NCBI GenBank assembly: GCA_028023455.1
Contig: JAQFVV010006221.1
Span: 6,307,011-6,371,010 of the forward strand
DNA: 64,000 bases
Source of the DNA: Epiperipatus broadwayi
Lineage: Eukaryota; Onychophora; Udeonychophora; Euonychophora; Peripatidae
Direction of reading: 5' to 3'
The translations under genes were made by a program, and so were the position numbers. Of this stretch, positions 12,690-24,887 are shown piece by piece; the first letter of the stretch is position 1; each line of letters starts with the position of its first letter. The notes below the pieces were generated by a model. That model worked only from the letters and a program-made list of their open reading frames with translations, was not told where the DNA came from and ran no database searches.

Positions 12690-13085
12690 TATTTCACTAA
12701 ATATCTAAAATTAATATATAATTAATTATATGCTTATTAAAATTAAGATACTGCATATTTGTTCATTATAAGTGAATTTTCGTATATGCGACCATTTCTG
12801 TAACAAATTCCATTTCTCAATATCAGATGTCTCACTGATAACTTTTCAGTTGGAGGGAGGGGAGACGGGCGGGGTGGGAGCAATGCTGAAGTAAAGACTT
12901 TGATAGCTGAATTTTAAGACTTAACCCTTTCATTACTTATGAAAATAATACTAAGACCATTTTAATTTTCAAAACTAGTAATTTTATTATTATTATTAAA
13001 TTAATAACAAAACAATAATGAACTGTAATAAATACCCCCACTTACAATCTGCTTTCTCTTCACTTTATCTATTAACTCAATAACT
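12690..13085. other. AT-rich DNA with a short G-rich patch
   Basis: A G-rich stretch near 12850-12880 (GGAGGGAGGGGAGACGGGC) stands out from the background. No gene or shared repeat was seen. Confidence 0.4.
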
Positions 13086-13089
13086 GAAA

Positions 13090-13545
13090 TACAGGCTTAT
13101 TATATACCTGCATCAATATATGTAATATATAGGGTATATGAGCACAGACTTTCACCCCACTCACCACTCTATCTCATATCACTGATACACTTGAACACAT
13201 ATATGTTGAAAAGATAAATAATCACCAATATACGTATTTCATGCTAAACCAGCAATCATCAGTTGGTCCAGATTATTATCTTCACACATATATGCAATAA
13301 GTGCTCAGATATATATTAAGATAGCCAATCTTCATACTTTAATGGACAGGCTTCAATCCGTTCCACACTCCAACTCTTCAACTGTCCAACATGGGTGTGA
13401 CAAGAATCTTAGCCTCAGGGTAGCCTTTGAGCGTTCCATCATCAGATTTTCAATTGGATGGACAGTTGAAGAGTTGGAGTGTGAAACGGATTGAAGCCTG
13501 TCCATTAAAGTATGAAGATTGGCTATCTTAATATATATCTTCTTG
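13090..13545 (-). repeat. Family B SINE in snap-back arrangement (copy B3)
   Basis: The outer part matches B1 and B2. The inner segment 13311-13393 is repeated almost perfectly in reverse complement at 13454-13540. Shared blocks are GATAGCCAATCTTCATACTT, AATGGACAGGCTTCAATCCG and ACTCCAACTCTTCAACTGTC. The roughly 60-base loop contains CATTGAGCGTT-like mid-element sequence and ATCATCAGATTTTCAATTGG. The right arm stops within ATATATAT, so the second copy lacks its outer half. Confidence 0.8.
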
Positions 13546-14208
13546 AATTAAATGGATTTGTTTAAAAGTGCTGACAATAAATGAACTATTGTTCTAACTA
13601 TTTAACTTAAACATGAATGGTGTACTAATTCATGTTCACATGTTACAAATAAACCACATTTTCTTGTTGATGTAATATTACATTTTGCTCAATATTATTT
13701 TAATATGTATTCATCTTTAATTTTTGAACCTTTTTATTAAATTTTTTAAAACTCAGTATGAACTTATTTAATATCTAAAATTTCTAATTTTAATCATAGA
13801 CATGAATAGTTATTAATATTTCTTTGCAGATTTATCTTATCACTTCTAAGCAATTTTTAAATGTTAAATTTTTAAGTGTTTAAAGTTGGCAAACAGATTT
13901 CAAATATTATATATCTTAAAGTTTTGGATTATAGTGACAAAATCCATATATTAATTAAATGTAAATTAAATTCAACTTAATACATCTAATAAATAGTACA
14001 TTAAATTACACAATAGTCTTATGAATAAACATATTTATAATAATAGTAATAAAAATATTCATAATCATCATATTGGTAGAACTTTAACATTGTTATAAAC
14101 TAATATAATTTAAAAACTAAGCTTATCTTACAACAGAGCCCAAAGATAGAATGGTACCATTTTATCTTTTCATTAGTTTTTGATGTTACATAAATCTTTG
14201 GAAGATAG
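13546..14208. other. AT-rich DNA, no feature recognised
   Basis: Nothing supportable was seen. Confidence 0.4.
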
Positions 14209-14438
14209 TTATATCGATTTTTACTAAGGCAATAAACCTAAAGCATGGGCGATTGAAAATGTGAAGATAGGGACCTCTACAGGTCTTAATCACAAGCTTA
14301 CACACTGGAAGAAAGCTTGTGGTTAAGACCTGTAGAGGTCCCTACCTTCGCATTTTCAAACACACATGCTTTAGGTTTATTGCCTTAGTAAATATTACTT
14401 ATGTAATCAATGTGTGTTAAATAATTTATATCGATTTT
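14209..14438 (+). repeat. Family D hairpin retroposon (copy D2) with 13-bp target duplication
   Basis: The arms at 14221-14299 and 14313-14391 are near-perfect reverse complements of about 79 bases with a loop of about 13 bases. Arm blocks include TTACTAAGGCAATAAACCTA, GGGACCTCTACAGGTCTTAA and CACAAGCTT. The unpaired tail 14392-14425 contains ACTTATGTAATCAATGTGTG, as in D1. The exact direct repeat TTATATCGATTTT flanks it at 14209-14221 and 14426-14438. Confidence 0.9.
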
Positions 14439-14439
14439 G

Positions 14440-16007
14440 CAATTACATATTTAAAGTTGTAAAATTTCAAGAAAGTAGCTATTTTGATTTATGATAGATT
14501 GAAAATAAAAATTTTATTTTATTTTCTGGGATTAACAGTGTTAAATGGGTTTTGTTTTCAGCTTTAACAGATTTTTTTTTTTTTTTTTTTGCAAAAAAAA
14601 CAATAACAAAGAAATATTTAACATTCAAATTCACATTTCCATCAAATTGAATCATAAATAGTGTGAACAATGTCATTTATGTTCTGTTTTTCTCAATCTT
14701 TCTTAGCTGATATATCAGTTATTTTCTGTTATAAAGGTCTCTCATTAAAACTAAATATATTAAAAAAAATTATTGAAGTAGGTTTTCTTTTTAATGTGGA
14801 TTTTTATATCTTTTCTTATTAATTTGTCCTCTTAGTTTCCCTTTTTTCATTTTAGTTAAGGAAAAGTAAGGTTTTATTAAAATAGAACTCTGTAGAATTA
14901 AATTATTTTACATGGAACAACAATATTCATTAATTGTTCCAAGACGTCCTTACTCATATCATACATCACACATAATAGCTCACATTTTGTTGATAAGATT
15001 TGATTCCAGTAGGATACATAGTATTTTACTGATCTACAAGGGCACAGTACTTTTCATAAGCACATATATAACAGAGGTGCTTTTTTGTGCATATAGTATG
15101 CATATAAAAATTAAGATTATGATATAAATGAAATTAAATAATAATGATAAAGTAGTAATAAATTGAGAGAGCATATATATACTATGTGTATTCATTTATT
15201 CACATTAATCCAAAAAAGTAAAAATTTTAAACTTTTTTTTTTATTAATAAAATGAATTGTTAAATGTTAGACTTTTATTGCCATTAAACATACTTTGGAT
15301 AATATCCTTTTCTTCAATAACTTTTTTCTCCCTATAGAAACACTACAACAGTTTTGTTATGAACAAACAATGCCTTTCTAATTGTTTTAATGTTTTTAAC
15401 CTGTGTCAACTTCAGAATTTATTATTATTTTATTTACCATTACTATTTTAAATTCCTGGTTAAATTTTTGAAACTTTTAAGTTTTCTGATACAATTCAAG
15501 AATGTTAATATTTTTTTCCCACTACTATTAAATACTAGTTTTCATTTTATTGTTTGAGAAAAATATTTTATAAATTTTCTTAAATTTTATAAAACTTTTA
15601 GCTTTATGTTTGGAAAACATTTTATTATACAAAATATTATACCATATTAAAATTTGGGAAGAATAATAAATATGAATGGGCTTTTATGTAACCCAAATAA
15701 ACATGTAATTTTGTTGTGATTTCAAGATGGCTATGGTTGTATCATAAAATTTATTAAAATTATTAATTTTTTGTGTTTGTTTACTTTTTTTTTGTGAACC
15801 ATATAAATGAAGTAATGTATATTTATACAGCATTTATTGCCGTTTCACTGTAATTAAAAAAATTAAGCTTCTTTCTCCTTAAAAATAATTTCATTTAGAA
15901 ATGAAGTTTGTTTATAGGAACAATTTTTGCTGAAATTATCTTTAAAGGTAAGAATTTTTAAAATTAAATTTTCTGTCATTATAAATTTTTTTTGAACAAT
16001 ATGTACT
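14440..16007. other. AT-rich DNA, no feature recognised
   Basis: Contains long T runs (for example near 14572-14590). Open frames at 14479-14676 (-) and 14912-15127 (+) show no family resemblance. Confidence 0.45.
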
Positions 16008-16557
16008 TTTTAGAGCAGTGGTCTTCAACCTTTTCACACCTGCAGACCAGTAAAAATAAGGATAAAGTTTCGCAGACCGGCAAAAATAAGGATAAGGTTT
16101 CACGGACTACCGGCAGAAGTCTATAGATAAATTTTCTTAAAGATGTAAACTGCTTAGCCTTAGATGAGCATAATTGTTATAACTGATCAAAACAATAATG
16201 TTAAATATACAAGATGAAATTATATATATGTGGAGTTTGTATAATAAAAAAATTTTTTTAGAAAAGTAATAAAAAATTTAATTATGTCCCCCCCCCCCAT
16301 AAACATCTGTGATAACTAGTAAAACAAATTAATTTATGTATGATTGATTAGATTTTGTTTTTGTTCTGTTTCTTTTTTTTTAATTGAGTAAAAATGAGGT
16401 AAAAAAATAAATAAAAATTGTTTATATTAATTAAAAGTTTAAACTCTTATTATTTTGTTAGTACAAACTTTCCTGCCAGTCTAGCGAGGACCCAGCAGAA
16501 AAGTTTTGTGGCCAGGCACTCGGTCCGGATCAAGGGTTGAAGACCACTGTTGTAGAG
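16008..16557. mobile_element. hAT-type MITE, 534 bp
   Basis: The termini at 16016 (CAGTGGTCTTCAACC) and 16549 (GGTTGAAGACCACTG) are exact 15-base inverted repeats. Just inside, CAGACCAGTAAAAATAAGG is repeated in tandem with a variant. The flanks TTTTAGAG (16008-16015) and TTGTAGAG (16550-16557) match at seven of eight positions, as expected for an old hAT duplication. A run of about 11 C lies inside. No transposase is encoded. Confidence 0.85.
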
Positions 16558-17600
16558 TCTTTTCATTTTGTTTTATTTTTTTGTAGTGATTCATTTCCAA
16601 TTAATTAATTTTGATAAAAATATTAAGTAAGCCAAAATTATTTGAAAATTCAATATTAAAATAATAAGCAAAACTTTTACACCTTCTGTATGTTATATTC
16701 TTCAAGTAAAATTTTAGTCTGGGAGACCCTAGCAAAATATAGAGTTTAGTTAACAGGAGGAAATCTTAACATTTTTAATCCCTTGTATTTATTAACCAAT
16801 GTACATTTGTAAATTCCAAATCTTTAAACAAATTTAAAGAAATCAACTGATAGTCAGATTTAAATTTTCTGACTTATCAAATGAAAGGTAAATGGATTGA
16901 AACTGACTATGTAGACTAAAATTTTGTATTTATATTAACTTTTAATTAACTGTTGATTGTTCAGAATTTTAATTAACTTTTTATAAATAATTCTTGCCTG
17001 GGGTATAATTCCTCGTGAAAGATGCAGGTATTCATTTATGCTATTTTTAGTTTATGTTTAATTATTTGTAATTTAAGTAAAGAAAATTATTATTGTATAT
17101 ATGAAATGCACACACACACACACAAATTTCAATAACTCCTGTATATTTAATGGAATAAATAATTAATTACTGTGTAATCAATATTTGACAAATTATTTTT
17201 GAATCAAACCACCCACATAAAATTGCTCTTTAATTATTATTATCTTATAAATACTACTTTTTACAATTTTTAAAGATGCTTAAAATATTAAAGTATTTAA
17301 ATAATTTGCTTATCTCTTTCTGCAAATTTTCTACTTATAACTTGCTTTACTATATCTAATAAAGATTATACATATATTATAAGTATACATGTATGCAAAG
17401 TATCTTAGTGTTTAGACATCTTAATTTAATTTTGACTATGTCTGTATATATTCTTAGTATTATTTACAGAAGCTTCCATGTAATAGAAATATAATAGAAA
17501 ATCCTCAAAGCTTCTTTTTTCTCAAATTATAAAAATGTGTGTAGTGAGATTTAAAATCATTATTTTTTTTCCTTTGTTATTTTCTCTTCATTCTCAAATT
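16558..17600. other. AT-rich DNA with a short (CA)n tract
   Basis: An alternating CA tract covers 17108-17124. No gene or shared repeat was recognised. Confidence 0.45.
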
Positions 17601-18110
17601 CTATTGGTTGAGAAGTTTAAAAAAATATTTTATCCTCCAATAGCTTTTTCCAAATGTTCTTAATTTTCTTCTATTCACATTTTTCATTTATGCTCTTAGG
17701 CCTTTCAAAAATCTCTATAGCTTTCCTTAGCAGTCTCTGTTCATGTTCAATTTTTGCCAGAATATGTGTTTTATTAAAATTGATATCATGGTTAGTTAAT
17801 TTAATGTGTGAATAAATGGCTAATGAATTGAGTTTTTCTGTAACTGCCAAAATGTGTTCTTCCTTTCTTATGTTTATTCTATGATTGGTCTGTCCAATGT
17901 ATGAATGTGAACAAAGTCCACATGGAATATCATATACACCATGACACTTCAAAGGAATTTTATTTTTAGGGCATGGAAATACTTTGTTAATTTTTTTAAA
18001 TGTAGTATAAACTGTGTGAATATTATTTTTCTTCAAAACATTACCAATTTTATCAGTTACTCCTTTATATATGGCAGAACTGTCTTAATTTCTGAAGTTT
18101 CAAAATCTTT
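17590..18110 (-). pseudogene. Penelope-like element, C-terminal GIY-YIG endonuclease region
   Basis: Penelope-like retroelements encode a reverse transcriptase followed by a GIY-YIG endonuclease domain. Read on the minus strand from about 18110, the frame gives VLPYIKGVTDKIGNVL, then CHGVYDIPCGLC, then SYIGQTNHRINIRKEEH, and ends ...RKAIEIFERPKSINEK. These correspond to the linker with its (I/V)PY(I/V)KGVSEK segment, the GVY.IPC and (Y)IGQT..... R..EH core, and the EA.EI...P..IN tail of the family. The core GVY, YIG, arginine and the E/H region are all present. The frame is open for about 145 codons from 18110 to a TGA-type stop at 17671. No reverse transcriptase survives upstream, so this is a 5'-truncated copy. 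Residual homology may continue to 17590. Confidence 0.85.
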
Positions 18111-18545
18111 TTTCTTATTATATAAAAAAGTTAGAATTTATATAGCTTTTGTTAAAATAGAGTTATTTGTTACTTTTTATATTAATATTTTTTTTAGATA
18201 AAATAATTATTGATTGCCATAATTAATTGAAAGCTGTAAAAATGGAATTAAACTAAGCATTAATTCAAATATGTCATATTCATAACAGATAATTACAATA
18301 TTCATGTTCAATGAGTTATTTTTTTAAAGAGTTTTATATTAAATTCTGTTCTCTTTACAGATTTCTTAACTATATAAATATGTTAAACAACCTCAACACC
18401 GCTACCATACTTTTTTAAAAAAAATCATATAAATAAAGATTCAATAATGGACAAATGATTCCCAAGATGTAGTTCATGCTGAACTAGAACTCATCAGTTT
18501 TTGGCCCAAGTCACAATCTCTCACATATGTGTTAAAATTAAGAAC
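18111..18545. other. AT-rich DNA, no feature recognised
   Basis: Nothing supportable was seen. Confidence 0.4.
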
Positions 18546-18550
18546 ATCAG

Positions 18551-19005
18551 ATATATTAATCTTTAAATGAGATTTAAAGTTTATATGTGAACTACAACAA
18601 TATCTAGTTGAATAAATGATTAGTAATACTCATTATTGTATTTATCAACAAGGCAAAACTCTCCATACAGTAGTGCCAGCCTGTGCCAACCAGAGTAATC
18701 AATGGATGCCAGTAAGCTTGTGCATAAAATCGCTATCTAATGCCTACTCATCCAATATCCCCAGATTAGTTTCTAGCTTGTGGCCTTCATCAGTGAGGAG
18801 CTTTGGATCTGAGAGCACTGCTCCTAGATCTTAGGATTGCCTTGTTTATAAACAATTATGTGCTAGTACAAGAGATGGTGATCATGTGATGCTTAATGGT
18901 TTATTGTATTTATCCAGAATAAATGGTGTCAAAAGTTGTGGCTGGAATAAGTTTGATACTTGTAATTCAAAATGTAACAATTTATTAACTATTTTGTTGT
19001 TCCCA
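18551..19005. repeat. Repeat H (interrupted copy), paralogous to 57.1 kb
   Basis: The blocks GTTTAAAGTTTATAT-like at 18568, AATAAATGATTAGTAATA at 18611 and TGATACTTGTAATTCAAAA at 18953 occur in the same order at 57095-57275. There they are not interrupted. Here a family A element with its own target duplication sits between them. Repeat H has no recognised coding potential. Confidence 0.65.
18633..18914 (+). repeat. Family A retroposon (copy A3) with 14-bp target duplication
   Basis: The direct repeat TTATTGTATTTATC is exact at 18633-18646 and 18901-18914. The element between (18647-18900) starts AACAAGGCAAAACTCTCCAT, contains the family blocks ATCAATGGATGCCAG, CTCATCCAATATCCCCAGA and GATCTGAGAGCACTG, and ends AGAGATGGTGATCATGTGAT plus a short stub. 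This copy has mainly one arm; only the ends AACAAGGC and GCCTTGTT are inverted. The open frame inside it (18616-18834) is not a gene. Confidence 0.85.
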
Positions 19006-19329
19006 ATAGATCACAAATGTAACAGTTTTTGACAATACTAGGATATTCATTTTAATTCCGCTGTTAAAAATTATAGACAGGAATATAATTTAATTAATAT
19101 AACAATTGGATTAAATAATTGGATGGTTTAAAATTGCCACAAGGATATTAACAAAAAAACAACAACCCACCTATACCTGAATTTACAGAGAGATCTGACA
19201 CTTTGAAGGCTATTAGAGTGAACAAATTATACAACAAACTTTTTCTTATCAAATTAAATGCAAATATATATAAGGAATACCTCCATAGTAGGTATCTTCG
19301 ATACATATGGTTTAATTCTTAATTTAGTT

Positions 19330-19800
19330 TAGTTATCTTTTTTTATCTCTAATAATGAAAATATTGTAATATTTTTTCAAAGAAAATTCTTTTTAGATGC
19401 ATATACTGTAATAATTTTAGCTGTGAGCTATAAAAGCAGAATTTAAAAGTTGATTAATATTTACAGCAAAAAAAAGAGACCATCTTGAATTTAAAATATA
19501 GTAGAAATCTATGTTCTAAATATGGAATTGCTAAGTTGATCAAATACCAGATATCTTTATCATGTAATACTTAGTTATTTTGTTAATTTAACATTTTCTA
19601 TTTCTAGCAGAGAAAATATTGTACATATATTTAAAAAATATTTTTTTAGATGTGCATACTTAATAATTTTAATCATAAGCCATAAAAGTAGAATTTGAAA
19701 GCTGATTAATATTGACAACAAATAAATTATTGCAAAGCCAAAATACAGTAAAAATGATGAAAATCTAAGTGCTAAATATGGAATCAATGAATGCAATTGA
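19330..19800. repeat. Two diverged tandem units of a dispersed satellite-like repeat
   Basis: Units of about 235 bases share the core TAGATGCATATACTGTAATA followed by ATTTTAGCTGTGAGC, ATAAAAGCAGAATTT and TTGATTAATATTTACA. The second unit begins near 19560. The same core occurs three times at 39.48-40.07 kb. Confidence 0.65.
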
Positions 19801-20330
19801 CTAAGATAATGATGTGATGTGATGCACTGTGACTTCTCCTTAAACGGAGTCAGGAATCTCTTAGCAGCTATGCTCAGAGAAACCTGTTAGCCATTTTACC
19901 TTCCTTTTCCATTGTCCACCCTAAGTTTTCCCTTAATCTGCTCCATCCCATTTCCACAACATAATCTTTGTCAACTCCATGACCTTCATATCTAAATCCC
20001 CCTTATCTTTTCCCAAACCTAGCATAAAAACCAATAACTCACTTTCTGTATAATCACTTTGTTCATATTTAATCTTCCATAACTTCATTATTTGTACCCT
20101 TTCTGCTTCCAAGCATTTACATTGAAGTAACAGATGCCTAATATTTTCTATGCTTTCCTTACACAACTTGCAGATTAAATCACCCATATTTTTCCATTTA
20201 CGTGTATATTCCCTTGTTGCTAAAGATCCCGTTTGAGCCTTAAACAATAAACTAATGCTAAGACAAGCAGTAGTGCCCCCTGATGAAGCAACTCCATGCA
20301 CCAGATTTTGCTACATCTTTGAGTAAAGTA
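19800..20330 (-). pseudogene. Non-LTR retrotransposon 3' end (C-terminal cysteine cluster)
   Basis: A 122-codon minus-strand frame (20301-19933) reads LLFKAQTGSLATREY, then ICKLCKESIENIRHLLLQC. Many CR1/L2/Jockey/I-type LINE proteins end with a similar C..C.....E...HLL..C segment following an L.RL.TG motif, which is the basis of the call. Downstream on the minus strand the sequence ends near 19805 in a short repeated tail (ATCAC units), a common LINE 3' end. The reverse transcriptase domain itself is missing, so the copy is heavily 5'-truncated. The clade cannot be assigned from this piece. Confidence 0.7.
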
Positions 20331-21180
20331 TCTAATACTTTGTTGTATTTTGTGAGGTTATTTTTATATCCTTCTTGTTCAGTTTTTTTTTTTTTTAAAT
20401 TTTTTTGGACTTTTACAAATGTTAACTTTAATCATGAACATGAAGAATAGAACCAGAAATTTGAAATGTACTGAAGTAAAAAAAAAAGATCCATTCTAAA
20501 AGAGAAAGTGGTAAATGGTCATCTATTTAAATTATGAATGCAATATGACTAAATCAATGATCTGTGATTTAAAAAATAAGGATGAATTAAAAAGTGCACA
20601 TTCAGTGAAAGGGATTTTCAGATTAAGAGTTGACTTTGTAATAACATATAACAAATTAAAACTTTTTTGCTAATGATGATTAATAATAAGTAATGGTCGG
20701 TGATAGCTTTAATGAACCTATCATTTGTACAAAGGGACAAGCAATTATTTGAGGAACTTTACTCCTAGTGCAAATGATGTTCACGTGAAAGGGGTTAATG
20801 TCAATATTATTCATTGGATTCAGGAAAAGAATTGAATTGAATAATATTATAAAGCATGGTATTGCTACTACTGCAAATATTATTTATACATTTTTTAATT
20901 GAAAAAAAAAACAAAAAACATTTGTTATTTTATATTGTTGATGTTTTATATTGGTTAACAAATTTAAATGCTATTCATTTGAATTCATCATTGATTCAAT
21001 TTTTCCTTCTCATAACTCTCATTTTATAACCTTTTCATTTATTATCGGTTTTTTTTTTATAACTGGTATCAATAAACATTTTTTTAAATCAACTTCTTTT
21101 ATAAATAATTAATTGTGAGGAAATGGTTTACTTGATAATTTTCTGATCACTCAAATGTCATATTGCTTTATATAATATTA
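20331..21180. other. AT-rich DNA, no feature recognised
   Basis: Nothing supportable was seen. Confidence 0.4.
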
Positions 21181-21186
21181 ATTATT

Positions 21187-21285
21187 GTGACAGGAAGTCG
21201 AACTCCGATAAACTCTTACTGATGTGTGAGTGCGCGAAGATTTATAATATTTAAAGTAATTATCGGAGTTCGACTTCTGATCATA
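21187..21285. repeat. Short MITE-like inverted repeat
   Basis: CAGGAAGTCGAACTCCGATA on the left (from 21191) is matched by TATCGGAGTTCGACTTCTG on the right (to about 21282). The interior of about 50 bases includes GTGTGAGTGCGCGAAG. The two 20-base ends pair with one mismatch. No target duplication is evident. A small DNA transposon derivative is likely, but a structured RNA cannot be excluded. Confidence 0.6.
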
Positions 21286-21289
21286 ATAA

Positions 21290-22200
21290 TTTCAAGATTT
21301 TCATCCTTTATAATAATAAATTTATAATATTAATTAGTAAATTTGATCTATATAGGATTGAAAATTTGAAAATTATAACTGCACCACTATTATATGTCTT
21401 AATTTGATTTGGAGTAATTAAAATTGAATGATTTATAAAATTAGTATCTGCTGCTTTACTCCACTTCGCAAAAAAAAAAAATACTGGAAGTCACGTGATA
21501 TGTCACATGATATTTTTTAAAAAAAAATACCTATATTTATTTATAATTATATTTTTGTAATGTGATTTTGATATATTAAAATATAGCGTATGCATATTAA
21601 AACAGTAAGAAAGTGGGTTTGGCTTCAAAAAAATTTTTTTAAAAATGTTCTCTTCATTTTACATCATCCCCAATATAATTAAAAATAATAAAAAAAGATT
21701 CAATATTTTTTTATTATTAAAGGTAAAATTATTTAAATTTAGCTATAAAATAAGTAAACATTATAGTTTAGCATTCTATTTTTCTCTTTAAAAACTGTTA
21801 TTCTTTCATTATGACAGTGACTGTATCATCATTTGATAATCTTTATCAAGTTTATGTATCATAAATTTGTTTGGAAAAGCTTTAACACTATTCATTTAAT
21901 TTCTCATTCTTTTTTCAAATTCATACTGCTGCTCTAAAATGAATCAGCCATAATTAGATTAGTTATTTATTTTAATTAAATAACACTTTTAAAATTAGAA
22001 TTACTTATATTGCTACATATATATAAACATCAAAATGATACATTTTCCCAAACCCTTCTAATATTAATGTGCCAATCTCTTCAGTAGACAAACGATAAAG
22101 AGGTTGGCACCTCTTATACCTCTTATTAAGAGCAAAGTTCATTCTTTGAAGTATATATATATTTTGAAACTCTGTATTTAGTAGTTAATATGTATATGGA
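21290..22200. other. AT-rich DNA, no feature recognised
   Basis: Nothing supportable was seen. Confidence 0.4.
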
Positions 22201-22204
22201 CCTT

Positions 22205-22488
22205 ATGATGTGTTACTGACCTCATTGAAAAACTTAAAAGACTGAAGTGAAGTTGGGCTGGACATATTGCTAGAAGAGATGATAATAGATGGACAATTGA
22301 AATCTTAAACTGGATTCCAAGAGATTGTAAAAGGCCTAGAAAGAGACCACATGTGAGATGGATGGATGAAATAAGAAAGTGTGCAGGGGTGATGTGGAGA
22401 AGAGAAGCTAAAGATAGGAGAAGATGGATTGAACTTGGAGAGACCTTCATCCTGCAGTGGATTGATAATGGTTGATGATGATGTGTTA
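22205..22488 (+). pseudogene. RTE-type LINE, 3'-terminal fragment
   Basis: The + strand reads VTDLIEKLKRLK, a stop, SWAGHIARRDDNRWT, then RPRKRPHVRWMDEI and ends LGETFILQWIDNG. This is the C-terminal region that follows the reverse transcriptase in RTE-type LINEs, with its W.GH(I/V)AR..D.RW and GRP..RW.D(E/D) segments. It is nearly identical in order to the copy at 28.1-28.36 kb. The 3' end runs into TGATGATGATG, a short-repeat tail as usual for RTE. ATGATGTGTTA occurs at 22205-22215 and 22478-22488, a possible 11-bp target duplication that partly overlaps element sequence. Confidence 0.85.
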
Positions 22489-22489
22489 G

Positions 22490-23005
22490 TTAGAGAAACT
22501 GCCTGCAAGGTTCATGGCCTGAGATTTAAATCTGCATTAGGTGAACCTTAGAATTTTTTCAGATCACAAGTAAGTTTAACATTTCATTCACTTATTTGGT
22601 CTATAGTTAACTCAACTAGCTATCCAATATTGATTGATAAATGAGTATTTAGCTATTGTTTGATAGAGGATAAAATATTTCAGATTAATCTAAGTCAGCA
22701 CTGACTGTAAACACATACAAAAAATGTCAATAATATGATGAAGTCTGGTATCATATTCTATGGGTGCTAGACTATGCTTTATCTTTATATATGTATATTC
22801 CAAAATAGACATTTTCAGAATCAAACTTAATGGAATATAGATGATTTAGGACACGATTATTATAATTATATATTACTATAATTTGAAATTGCAAATTTAT
22901 AATTGAAAAATCTTATCTTAAATAATATCCATTTCAGATATATCATCTAAAATTGTATTAGTAATACTCAGAGAACTATGTTGAGCAAGAATACCCCAAC
23001 GGCTA
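22490..23005. other. AT-rich DNA, no feature recognised
   Basis: Nothing supportable was seen. Confidence 0.4.
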
Positions 23006-23013
23006 CCTTAGTT

Positions 23014-23382
23014 CAGAGGTCCCCAACCTTTTTGCACTTAAGAGCACATTCTATAATACCTCCAGGTGGCGGGCACCATTTATTTTTTCAATGTAAATTT
23101 ACAGTTGGATATTGTTAATAATACACATAATGTACAAAAAAATATTTATTTCAAAAATAAAATTTTAACATATAATTAACGTTTATATTTGTACGCTGTA
23201 AAAGTATAGTATGCCCTACAATTTGATTACAATATAATACAATAATTTATAAAAAAAAATTGGTAAAAATTAAATTTATTTGTATCAGATAAATAATTTT
23301 TATCGTGTTGGATAGCGACGGGCACACGTAAAATGGTCTGCGGGCGCCGTGGTGCCCGCGGGCATAGAGTTGGGGACCCCTG
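23014..23382. mobile_element. hAT-type MITE, 369 bp
   Basis: The left end CAGAGGTCCCCAACCTTTTT matches the right end CAGGGGTCCCCAACTC read on the other strand. Just inside are GGCGGGCACCA on the left and GGTGCCCGCGGGC on the right. Such CAGNGGTCCCCAACC termini are well known from hAT MITEs. The immediate 8-bp flanks do not match convincingly, so the duplication has decayed or the exact ends are off by a base. Confidence 0.8.
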
Positions 23383-23389
23383 AATTTGT

Positions 23390-24145
23390 AGTATAATTAT
23401 TTTGATTTTACATATAAAATGTTTGTTAAACGCGTCTACACTTACAATCTTTTTAAAATTAATATATTCTTTCTTTTTTAAAATTAAGTTAAAAATAAAC
23501 AGAAATTTATTATCGTTTTTATTATATAAATATGTACACTGATTTTAGTTTCCTCCAACTCTATTAATGCTCTTGATTTTTTGGTAATAAGTTAAACATG
23601 TCTTTCTTCTTAACACATTGTTAATATTTAAAACATCATAAAATTGGCTCAGATTTCTTTCTGGGTTGGTGCTTAATGACTCCCCTCCTCATTAAATAAA
23701 CGGATTTATCTGCTTGTAATTGTTGCCATGGAAATAAAAATGATTGGGGTTGGAATTTAAAACATTATTTTATGATTTATTACGACCATGCTCCTCCTTT
23801 CGTAGGATAATTACAAAATAAAATAGGAGATCGCTGTAATTTTCTTGTCAGAGAATAATTTTTTTGTTTAATCTCCAGAGATTTAAATTATAAGTTCAAC
23901 TGTCAAATAAGAAAGTATCATATAATTTTAAGAAGAAAAAAAAGTACTAAATGGGATATGAAATTTCATTGTGTAAGCTTAATAATTGAAGGGGTCTGAT
24001 AGAGATAAATTAATGGTATGGATTAAATTGAATTGGGAATTAAGTTTAAAACGATTTTTTTCTTTTTAAAATAAAACTTAATTTATCACAATGAAATTAA
24101 ATATATGAAAACCAGGCATTCTTCACAAACCTGGGAGCTTAATTG
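23390..24145. other. AT-rich DNA, no feature recognised
   Basis: Nothing supportable was seen. Confidence 0.4.
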
Positions 24146-24149
24146 TAAG

Positions 24150-24275
24150 TATAGAAGATTTGAACTCAGATTTTCAAGCACCCTTCAACTATCCACACTA
24201 TCTCATACAACTGATTTACATGACCACACACATGTAGAAAAGATAAATAATCACCAATATACGTATTTCGTATAG
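24150..24275 (-). repeat. Family B SINE fragment (copy B4)
   Basis: Carries AGATTTGAACTCAGATTTTC, CACACTATCTCATACAACTG and AAAAGATAAATAATCACCAA in the family order. It ends abruptly after ATATACGTATTTCGT, so only the outer 125 bases remain. Confidence 0.7.
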
Positions 24276-24289
24276 TTCAATCCCCTATA

Positions 24290-24884
24290 CTCACAATGAA
24301 ATTAGTAGTCTGAAAACTTTACTAGCTAAATGTTATAATAAAAATTATCCAATCTCTCTTTCAATTGAATTCGAATCATGGTTAGATAAAATTTTGATTT
24401 TTTTAATATTCCAAACGAGTTTTTTTAGATAGCCGACTGATATCCAACAATCCATTATTCACCTCCGTCAATTGGATTTTTTTAAGCTAGTGGATAAAAC
24501 AGGATGAAATTTCTTAGACTCATAATTAATCTAAGAATAAGAGCTAACAGAAATAAAATAATTAAAATCTGACATAAAAATAGTATGATAATTTTATTTA
24601 TTGTAAAATCAATTACTCACTGAGTCAAATGGCATAAGATGACAAAAAGAAGCTCTTAGGTGTTTGAATTAGCAATACACATAGTCCGTTCATGCGCAAA
24701 AGATTCAGATTCGCACTTGAAGAAAAATTGAATAGGACTATGCGTAAGATTATAATACTTTAACATTTGTTTGCATAAAGTAAGAAATTATACTGGACGC
24801 TAATTATAATTATTTGAAAACGAAGTTCGTTACGGAAAAGAAAAAGAAATACCCAGAATATTGTGAAGACTTAAAAATAATATC
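24290..24884. other. AT-rich DNA, no feature recognised
   Basis: Nothing supportable was seen. Confidence 0.4.
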
Positions 24885-24887
24885 AAG

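Noticed and set aside
22178-22508. Minus-strand frames over 22178-22508
   Set aside because: They are shadows of the RTE C-terminal segment, which reads on the + strand.
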